Source of the DNA: Lachnospiraceae bacterium UBA5895
GTDB taxonomy: Bacteria; Bacillota; Clostridia; Lachnospirales; Lachnospiraceae
Length of the DNA: 56,516 nucleotides
Assembly (NCBI GenBank): GCA_002431915.1
Contig: DJEP01000010.1
Location: 16,828-73,343 of the forward strand
Reading direction: 5' to 3'
The translations under genes and the position numbers were made by a program. Positions 49,875 through 56,516 of this stretch are shown piece after piece. How positions within the stretch are numbered: position 1 is the first letter of the stretch; every line of letters starts with the position of its first letter. The notes under the pieces were generated by a model. The model searched no databases, was not told the origin of the DNA, and worked only from the letters and a program-made list of their open reading frames with translations.

Positions 49875-51098
49875 TTAGATGTTTGCTCTGACTAATTTCG
49901 GCTGATAGCCTTCTTTTTCCAGAGCGGCAATGATCTCGTTCTTGTGATCGGTGCCGAATGCCTCTAAGGTAATACGCAGTTCTACGGCAGCACTACGGTT
50001 GATGGATACGAACTGGTTGTGCTCCAGCTTAATGACATTACCGTTGACACCTGCAATAATGCCGGATACTCTGCACAGCTCACCGGGCTTGTCGGGAAGC
50101 AGTACAGATACTGTGAAGATACGGTCTCTTAAAATCAGACCCTGCTGTACTACGGAAGACATGGTGATGACATCCATGTTACCGCCGCTAAGAATCGATA
50201 CGATACGCTTATCCTTTACCTTTAACTGCTTTAAGGCTGCAACAGTTAACAGACCGGAGTTCTCCACGATCATCTTGTGATTCTCTACCATGTCGAGGAA
50301 TGCTACTACCAGATCCTCATCCTCTACGGTGATCACATCATCCAGATTCTTCTGTAAGTACGGGAATATCTTGCTTCCGGGGGTCTTAACCGCAGTACCG
50401 TCTGCGATGGTGTTGACCTTGGGCAGCGTGGTAACTTTGCCGTTCTTTAAGGATACCTGCATGCAGTTGGCTCCGGCAGGCTCTACACCGATGACCTTGA
50501 TCTTCGGATTCAGCAGCTTCGCCAGTGTGGAGACACCGGTTGCCAGTCCGCCGCCGCCGATGGGAACCAGAATATAATCTACCAGAGGAAGCTCCTTGAA
50601 AATCTCCATGGCGATGGTACCCTGACCGGTAGCTACGGTCAGATCATCAAAAGGATGAATAAAGGTATAGCCGTGCTCTTCTGCCAGTTCGTATGCCTTT
50701 GCACATGCCTCATCATAGACATCTCCGTACAGTACTACCTCTGCACCATAGCCTCTGGTACGGTTTACTTTGATTAAAGGTGTTGTGGTAGGCATTACGA
50801 TGGTGGCTTTACTGCCGTAACATTTTGCCGCATAAGCCACGCCCTGGGCATGGTTGCCTGCGGAGGCGGTGATCAGACCCTTGGCACGCTCTTCATCGGT
50901 CAGAGTGCTCATTTTATAATATGCGCCTCTTAACTTGTAAGCTCCGGTGAACTGCAAGTTCTCGGGCTTTAAGTATACGCGGTTGCCGGTCTGGGCACTG
51001 AAATAATCACTGTATACCAGCTTGGTCTCTAAAGTAACTTTTTTTACGATCTCACTTGCTTCTTCGAATTTCTCTAAAGTCAACATTTCTTCCTGCAT
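49875..51098 (-). CDS. ilvA: Threonine ammonia-lyase (threonine deaminase)
   Basis: 407 residues, PLP-dependent, converting threonine to 2-oxobutyrate. The PLP-binding Lys is in TGAYKLRGAYYK, the phosphate-binding loop is VPIGGGGLATG, and the C-terminus has a single ACT domain (VLLPDKPGELCRVSGIIAG). This short, one-ACT form resembles TdcB-type enzymes, so it may be catabolic as well as isoleucine-biosynthetic. The start is ambiguous: 51098 has GGGAAG at a good distance, while 51110 and 51086 are also in frame. Confidence 0.93.
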   Translation of the reverse strand: MQEEMLTLEKFEEASEIVKKVTLETKLVYSDYFSAQTGNRVYLKPENLQFTGAYKLRGAYYKMSTLTDEERAKGLITASAGNHAQGVAYAAKCYGSKATIVMPTTTPLIKVNRTRGYGAEVVLYGDVYDEACAKAYELAEEHGYTFIHPFDDLTVATGQGTIAMEIFKELPLVDYILVPIGGGGLATGVSTLAKLLNPKIKVIGVEPAGANCMQVSLKNGKVTTLPKVNTIADGTAVKTPGSKIFPYLQKNLDDVITVEDEDLVVAFLDMVENHKMIVENSGLLTVAALKQLKVKDKRIVSILSGGNMDVITMSSVVQQGLILRDRIFTVSVLLPDKPGELCRVSGIIAGVNGNVIKLEHNQFVSINRSAAVELRITLEAFGTDHKNEIIAALEKEGYQPKLVRANI

Positions 51099-51168
51099 TT
51101 TTCTTCCCATGCCTTTCTGTCACACTTTCTTTCGTCTGTTCTGTCTATTCTTCTTCCGCATCTGTCTG

Positions 51169-52140
51169 TTACACTGTTTCCTCCGGCAGATGCAGTTCTC
51201 CGATGTCTTCCGTGTTCACATCAAACAACGCATTTACAAATTCATCGGAATTGAATTTCTGGAGATCTTCAATGGTCTCTCCCACGCCAATGTATTTTAC
51301 CGGTACCTTCAGTTCGGACTGGATGGCCACAGCAATACCGCCCTTCGCCGTTCCGTCCATCTTGGTCAGGATAATACCCGTAAGATCCGCTACCTCACCG
51401 AATTCTCTCGCCTGTACCAGTGCATTCTGTCCGGTAGTACCGTCTAACACGATCAGATTCTCTCTGTGAGCGTTCGGGAACTCCTTGTCAATGATACGGT
51501 TCATCTTGCGAAGCTCTTCCATCAGGTTCTTTTTATTATGCAGTCTGCCTGCGGTATCGATGAGAAGTACATCCACGCCTCTCGCCTTCGCCGCATTCAC
51601 AGCATCGAATACCACACTGGCGGGATCCGCGCCTTCTTTTCCGCCGATCATGGGAACATCCGCCCGGGAAGCCCATTCTGCCAGCTGGTCTCCCGCTGCG
51701 GCACGGAAGGTATCCGCTGCGGCAATGAGGACTTTCCTGCCCTCATCCTTTAGCTTACCGGCAAGCTTGCCCACGGAAGTGGTCTTGCCCACACCGTTGA
51801 CTCCGATAACCATGATCACAGACTGTTCTTTCTCGAAATCGTAGGCGGTCTCATCCACCTCCATCTGCTCCTTGATGCTTTCGATCAGAAGCTGTTTGCA
51901 TTCGGAAGGTTCCTTGATATGTTTTTCCTTCACCTGCTGTTTTAATCTCTCCACGATAGCGGTGGTGGCGTTGACACCGATATCCCCCATAATGAGGATT
52001 TCTTCCAGTTCTTCATAGAAATCATCATCAATAGCTGAGAACCCGCTGAAGACGGAATCGATCCCGCGGACAATATTGTCACGGGTCTTGGTCAGTCCTT
52101 CTTTTAACCGGGCAAAAAAGCCTTTCTTTTCCTCACTCAT
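51169..52140 (-). CDS. ftsY: Signal recognition particle receptor FtsY
   Basis: A 323-residue GTPase with a short N-terminal region, N domain and G domain (GVNGVGKTTSVGK near 118, DTAGRL, TKMDGTAKGG). It has no long acidic A domain, as in many Gram-positives. Forms the targeting complex with Ffh. It is 19 nt downstream of smc, in a conserved rnc-smc-ftsY operon. Confidence 0.97.
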   Translation of the reverse strand: MSEEKKGFFARLKEGLTKTRDNIVRGIDSVFSGFSAIDDDFYEELEEILIMGDIGVNATTAIVERLKQQVKEKHIKEPSECKQLLIESIKEQMEVDETAYDFEKEQSVIMVIGVNGVGKTTSVGKLAGKLKDEGRKVLIAAADTFRAAAGDQLAEWASRADVPMIGGKEGADPASVVFDAVNAAKARGVDVLLIDTAGRLHNKKNLMEELRKMNRIIDKEFPNAHRENLIVLDGTTGQNALVQAREFGEVADLTGIILTKMDGTAKGGIAVAIQSELKVPVKYIGVGETIEDLQKFNSDEFVNALFDVNTEDIGELHLPEETV

Positions 52141-52159
52141 CCGATTTCCTCCCTATTTT

Positions 52160-55100
52160 CTAGTCGTCAAGGTCCTTATCAATGAGGTTGACGCTGACTA
52201 AGGTTGATACGCCCTTCTCCTGCATGGTGATACCGTACAGTCTGTCCACCTGTTCCATGGTTCCTCGTCTGTGGGTAATGACGATGAACTGGGTGTTCTT
52301 GGTCAGCTTATGTAAATATTTTGCAAATCGGCCTACATTGGAATCATCCAGTGCAGCCTCGATCTCGTCTAACAGACAGAACGGTGAGGGCTTTAAGTTC
52401 TGGATGGCAAACAATAAGGAGATGGCGGATAATGCTTTTTCTCCACCGGAGAGCTGCATCATGTTCTGCAGTTTTTTCCCGGGCGGCTGCGCAATGATAC
52501 GGATGCCTGCTTCCAGAATGTCTTCATCCTCCATCAGCTCCAGCGTTCCCTTACCGCCTCCGAAGAGTTCCTTGAATACCTTGTCGAACTCTCTGCTGAT
52601 CTCTGCGAACTTCTCCGTGAACTGTTTCCGCATGGCGGTATCCAGTTCTTCGATAATGCCTTCCAGTGTCTTCTCCGCCTCTACCAGATCATCATGCTGG
52701 GTCTTCATAAAAGTATAACGTTCCATCAGATTCTTGTAATCCTCAATGGCATTGACATTGACATTACCCAGTTTACGAATCTCATCCTTCAGACCGCTGA
52801 TCTCGCGTTTCATAGCAGGCAGATCATTCATCTCTTCATTGCGAAGTCCTGCGGCATCACTCAGAGTAATTTCATACTCGTCCCACATATAATTGATCTG
52901 ACCTTCGATACTGTCTTCCAGCTTCTTCTTCTGGTCTCCCAGACGATAGACTTCCTTGTCCAGTGCATTCATACGCTCTGACATTTCTTCTCTGCTGCGG
53001 AAAAAGTCTTTCTGTTTTGCAGACAGCTCTTCCTTCTTCGCAATATCTTCGTCCAGTTTTTTCTTCGAAGCATCCTGACTCTCATGGGAAGCCGCAATGG
53101 TCTTCTCAATCTCTAAAATGTTGTTCTTCTTATTTTCCACTTCCTGTGCATTTTCGGCTAATGCCTGCAAAATCTCGGTCAGCTCCGCCTGTGCACGTTC
53201 CAGTTCGCCGTTGATACGATCTACATTGGCCTGCTTATAATCCAATGCCTGACGCATCTTCTCGACTTTCACTTCCCATTCTCCTGCATGCGCGGAAGCT
53301 TCACTCTCTTTCAGACGACAGCCTTCCAGTTCCTTCTGGAAAGCCAGAATCTGTTCCTGCGTGGTTTTCTCCAATTGCTCGCTGGCAGCCAGTTCCTGTA
53401 CGATGCTCTCCTTGCCGGAACGGATTTCGAAGATCTTGGTCTCGATCTCCTGTTCTTCCAACTTCAGGGATTGTGCGCTCTCCGCCTCTTCTTCCATACG
53501 CTCTCTGGCCTGGGAAATATTTAATCTTGCGGTATTCTGCTCAATGGACTTGCGCTGCATTTCGGTCTTCAACGCTTCCAGATCCATACGCAGTTTATTT
53601 CGTTTGCTCTTGGTATCTTCAATCTTCTGGTTGTAGGTTTTAATATCCTCGGAGAGTTTTTTTACTTTTTTCTCCAGTTCGTCCATCTCACGACGTCTTC
53701 CCAGAAGGTTACTGTTATTTTTAAAAGCACCACCGCTGATGGCACCGCCGGGAACCAGAAGTTCGCCCTCCAGTGTAACCATACGGATACCGTAATCGAA
53801 TTTTCTGGCAATCTTCACGGCATTATCCACATTATCGACAACCACAATACGTCCCAGCATGGCTTTTGCCACATTGCGATATTCCTTTTCTGTGCCTACC
53901 AACTCATCCGCCATACCGATGACGCCCTTTTCTTTCAGAGCTTCCGGATTCTTGAATTCCTGAGGATTGGTAATACTGGTCAGGGGCAGGAATGTGGCTC
54001 TTCCGAGACGGTTCTGCTTTAAGAACCCGATCATATGCTTTGCGGTCTCTTCGTTGTCCGTTACAATATTCTGGATATTACCGCCCAGCGCTGTCTCAAT
54101 AGCCGTTTCATATTTTGCTTCTACCTGGATGATATCCGCTACGACACCGATAATGCCTTTTTCTTTTTCCTTCTGCTCCATGACTTTTTTGACGCTGCCG
54201 CCGTAGCCGTCATAGCGCTCAGTAATATTGGTCAGTGCTTCCAGCTTGGACTGCTCCTGATGGAAACGGTTCTGTGTATCACGAAGCTTTGCATCCAGTC
54301 CGGTAAGATTCTCCCGAATATTGCCCAGCTCCAGTTCGGATGCGGCCTCCTGTTCGGTCATCTGCCGAAGTTCCTCGGTTACAGCCACAAATGTCTCTTC
54401 CAGTTTTTTGACCGTCTCTTCTCTTGCAGCTTCATCCGATTTTGCACGCAACAGTCTGGAATTCAGTTCCGCTTTCCGGATGTTGATCTGCTCCATCATG
54501 GTATCGAAGCGTCCCATCCTGGATTTGATGGTAGCTCTCTGATTCAGTTCTCCGATAATGGTATTCTTGCCTGCTTCAATATTATTGTTTAACTCGGTTA
54601 TCTTATTTTGAATTGCTTCCAGATCTGCCTTTGCCTTCGCCGCAGCCTCTGCAATCTCCTGCACCTGGGTATCGGTGTCTTTTTTATCGGTTATGATATC
54701 CTGTTTTTCTTTTTCCTTGCCGGCAATCTCTTCTTCCAGGGCTGACTTACGGTTGTTCAGATGAGTCTCACTGCCGTGAGCGGAATTGATCTGCTCCTTT
54801 AAGACATTGATCTCGCCTTCCAGTCTGCCCCGCATCAGTCCGGTATCCGTCAATTGTTCCCTGGCCGCTTCGATGGCAGCATCCAGGCTCTCAATCTCCT
54901 GCTGGATCCGTTCATATTCTTCCTTAATGCTCTCGTATTTTTCACCGGTCTCGCTGAGTTCCGTGCTTGCCAGGTTGTATTTTTCTTCCGCGGAAGCAAG
55001 CTGTTCCCTCAGTCTCTTATTTTCCAATAAGAAAACATTGATATCCAGAGATTTCAGTTCTTCTTTTTTCCTCAGATAGACTTTTGCCACCTCGGACTGC

Positions 55101-55720
55101 TTCTCCAGTGGTCCTACCTGTTTTTCCAGCTCAGATAAAATATCGTTGACACGCACCAGATTCTGTTTCTCGTTCTCCAGCTTCGTCTGGGCTGCCGCTT
55201 TTCTGCGCTTGAATTTCACGATTCCTGCTGCTTCATCGAACAGCTCACGTCTCTCCTCCGGCTTACCGCTTAAGATTTTGTCGATCTGACCCTGTCCGAT
55301 AATGGAATAACCTTCCTTACCGATACCGGTATCATAGAACAGTTCATTGACATCCTTTAATCTGCAGGGCGTACCGTTGATCAGATATTCACTTTCTCCG
55401 GAACGGTAGATTCGTCTTGCCACCGTAACTTCATCATAGTCAATAGCCAGCTGATGATCGCTGTTGTCAAGAGTAATAGCAACATAGGCATAGCTCAACG
55501 GCTTTCTGGTCTCTGTTCCCGAGAAAATAACATCCTGCATACTGGCACCACGCAGCTGCTTGATGCGCTGCTCACCCAGTACCCATCGCACCGCATCCGC
55601 AACATTACTCTTACCACTGCCGTTAGGTCCTACGATACCGGTAATTCCGTTGTGGAACTGAAATACGATCTTATTGGCAAATGATTTGAACCCGTGTATC
55701 TCAATACTTTTTAAATACAT
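52160..55720 (-). CDS. smc: Chromosome segregation ATPase SMC
   Basis: 1186 residues. N-terminal Walker A GPNGSGKSNVADAVRWVLGEQ-type motif (residues about 32-39 for the core), two long coiled coils (about 170-500 and 680-1020) around a hinge with GVVADIIQVE and a Gly-rich GGAISGGA, then signature LSGGEKALSAISLLF and Walker B CLLDEIEAALDD. Full-length and intact; it compacts and segregates the chromosome with ScpA/ScpB (not in this window). The start overlaps the rnc stop by 20 nt. Confidence 0.98.
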   Translation of the reverse strand: MYLKSIEIHGFKSFANKIVFQFHNGITGIVGPNGSGKSNVADAVRWVLGEQRIKQLRGASMQDVIFSGTETRKPLSYAYVAITLDNSDHQLAIDYDEVTVARRIYRSGESEYLINGTPCRLKDVNELFYDTGIGKEGYSIIGQGQIDKILSGKPEERRELFDEAAGIVKFKRRKAAAQTKLENEKQNLVRVNDILSELEKQVGPLEKQSEVAKVYLRKKEELKSLDINVFLLENKRLREQLASAEEKYNLASTELSETGEKYESIKEEYERIQQEIESLDAAIEAAREQLTDTGLMRGRLEGEINVLKEQINSAHGSETHLNNRKSALEEEIAGKEKEKQDIITDKKDTDTQVQEIAEAAAKAKADLEAIQNKITELNNNIEAGKNTIIGELNQRATIKSRMGRFDTMMEQINIRKAELNSRLLRAKSDEAAREETVKKLEETFVAVTEELRQMTEQEAASELELGNIRENLTGLDAKLRDTQNRFHQEQSKLEALTNITERYDGYGGSVKKVMEQKEKEKGIIGVVADIIQVEAKYETAIETALGGNIQNIVTDNEETAKHMIGFLKQNRLGRATFLPLTSITNPQEFKNPEALKEKGVIGMADELVGTEKEYRNVAKAMLGRIVVVDNVDNAVKIARKFDYGIRMVTLEGELLVPGGAISGGAFKNNSNLLGRRREMDELEKKVKKLSEDIKTYNQKIEDTKSKRNKLRMDLEALKTEMQRKSIEQNTARLNISQARERMEEEAESAQSLKLEEQEIETKIFEIRSGKESIVQELAASEQLEKTTQEQILAFQKELEGCRLKESEASAHAGEWEVKVEKMRQALDYKQANVDRINGELERAQAELTEILQALAENAQEVENKKNNILEIEKTIAASHESQDASKKKLDEDIAKKEELSAKQKDFFRSREEMSERMNALDKEVYRLGDQKKKLEDSIEGQINYMWDEYEITLSDAAGLRNEEMNDLPAMKREISGLKDEIRKLGNVNVNAIEDYKNLMERYTFMKTQHDDLVEAEKTLEGIIEELDTAMRKQFTEKFAEISREFDKVFKELFGGGKGTLELMEDEDILEAGIRIIAQPPGKKLQNMMQLSGGEKALSAISLLFAIQNLKPSPFCLLDEIEAALDDSNVGRFAKYLHKLTKNTQFIVITHRRGTMEQVDRLYGITMQEKGVSTLVSVNLIDKDLDD

Positions 55721-56414
55721 ATCCTCTATCCCTCAATAGCAGAAGCGCCTCATAAGCTGCCTGCTGTTCTGCCGCTTTTTTCGTTCTTCCCTGCCCGCGG
55801 CCAAGACATTCTCCCTCCATGTCGATCTCTACCACGAAGGTCTTATCGTGTTCCGGTCCGCTCTCTTCCAACAGCCGGTACTCGAACTCTTTTTTCAGTT
55901 TTCCCTGGATCAGCTCCTGAAGGTTGCTCTTACTGTCGTAAAAAAGCCGTTTATTCTCCAGATCCGACAAAATAAAACAGTCGATAAAAGCTTTGGCGGG
56001 CTGCATACCGCCGTCCAGATAAATAGCGCCGATCATAGCTTCCATTCCGTCTGAGGTAATGCTGTCTCTGCGTCTGCCGCCGGTGTTCTCCTCACCTTTA
56101 CCCAGAAGCATGAACTGTCCCAGTTCTAAGTCTCTGGCACAAAATGCCAGCGAGGGTTCACACACCATGGATGCACGCATCTTGGTCAGTTCGCCCTCTG
56201 GCACATCAGGGTGCTCTCTGAACAGGAAGTCACTGGATACCAGTTCCAGCACTGCATCCCCTAAAAACTCAATGCGCTCATAATTTTCTGTCTTGTTGAT
56301 CTTTTGTTCATTGGTATAAGAACTGTGGGTCAGAGCCTGTTTCAGCAATGCTTTGTTATGAAAGCAATAGCCGATGCGCTGCTCCAGCACGTCCATTGTA
56401 TAACCATCCAACAT
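55701..56414 (-). CDS. rnc: Ribonuclease III
   Basis: 237 residues cleaving double-stranded RNA in rRNA and mRNA processing. The catalytic motif ERIEFLGDAVLELVSSDFLF (residues about 44-63) and a C-terminal dsRNA-binding domain (FVVEIDMEGECLGRGQGRTKKAAEQQAA) are complete. GAGGAC lies 8 nt before the ATG. Co-directional with smc. The 76-bp repeat starts 27 nt upstream. Confidence 0.97.
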   Translation of the reverse strand: MLDGYTMDVLEQRIGYCFHNKALLKQALTHSSYTNEQKINKTENYERIEFLGDAVLELVSSDFLFREHPDVPEGELTKMRASMVCEPSLAFCARDLELGQFMLLGKGEENTGGRRRDSITSDGMEAMIGAIYLDGGMQPAKAFIDCFILSDLENKRLFYDSKSNLQELIQGKLKKEFEYRLLEESGPEHDKTFVVEIDMEGECLGRGQGRTKKAAEQQAAYEALLLLRDRGYVFKKY

Positions 56415-56440
56415 TTTCTTGTCCTCACAAATATACTACC

Positions 56441-56516
56441 GTAGCCCCAATCAGAGTAAGAAACGCGACACGCTCTCGCTCTGTCGCAGAGCGTAGCGGT
56501 ACATAAGCGTGGAAAA
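56441..56516. repeat. Second copy of the 76-bp intergenic repeat
   Basis: Aligns along its entire 76 nt, in reverse orientation, to 6444-6519; most differences are transitions. It contains the same hairpin CGCTCTG-TCG-CAGAGCG (56476-56492). It may extend beyond the right edge. Confidence 0.8.

Noticed and set aside
1..56516. CRISPR array, prophage, transposase, tRNA or rRNA genes
   Set aside because: No regularly spaced repeats, phage or transposase proteins, cloverleaf sequences or rRNA segments were recognised on reading; a dedicated scan was not possible.

Overview
The window reads as chromosomal DNA of a Lachnospiraceae-type gut Clostridium (Bacillota). Support: strong AGGAGG-type ribosome binding sites, sigma-A promoters with 17-bp spacers, a tyrosine T-box leader, Firmicutes-type signal peptidases, an [FeFe]-hydrogenase-like iron-sulfur protein, GpsA/PlsY/Der order, and a block whose gene order matches the Bacillus subtilis rnc-smc-ftsY-ylxM-ffh-rpsP-ylqC-rimM-trmD-rplS-ylqF-rnhB-ylqG-ylqH region. 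Nearly all genes lie on the minus strand; the plus-strand exceptions are the polyamine transporter operon, a DUF1292 gene and prs. No tRNA, rRNA, CRISPR array, transposase or phage gene was seen.

Layout. 1-7.6 kb: end of a BMP-type (nucleoside-like) ABC importer, MscS channel, glycogen branching enzyme, DUF1015 protein, beta-propeller lactonase. 7.8-11.6 kb: potABCD. 11.7-14.6 kb: a GH13 protein that appears to have lost its catalytic triad, a DUF5662 protein and a Cys-rich small protein. 14.7-22.7 kb: DUF1292, UvrD-like helicase, GltX, TRIC-type channel, hydrogenase-like protein, T-box-controlled TyrS. 22.7-28.5 kb: gpsA, plsY, der, a DUF512 radical SAM protein, then divergent prs. 28.6-38.2 kb: one long operon lepB-rbgA-lepB-rnhB-(FliK-like)-(FlhB-like)-yraN-pgeF-response regulator-histidine kinase. 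38.3-43.1 kb: ylxM-ffh-rpsP-khpA-rimM-trmD-rplS. 43.1-51.1 kb: an accessory block (hom, tandem PPK2, a DUF3791/DUF3990 cassette, MATE, YitT, ilvA) separating ylxM-ffh from ftsY-smc-rnc (51.2-56.4 kb).

How the parts work together: the right half is mostly translation and protein-targeting machinery (FtsY, Ffh, two signal peptidases, ribosome maturation RbgA/RimM/TrmD). The left half covers carbon storage, polyamine uptake, aminoacylation and phospholipid precursor synthesis.

The most unusual items are: a three-gene overlapping cassette with an ADP-ribosyltransferase-like DUF3990 protein (toxin-antitoxin-like; function unproven); a 76-bp hairpin-forming repeat present at 6.4 kb and at the right edge; a GH13 pseudoenzyme candidate; a TrmD-GNAT fusion; and a 178-nt structured intergenic region between the FliK-like and FlhB-like genes. 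All functions are inferred by reading the sequence; no database search was run.
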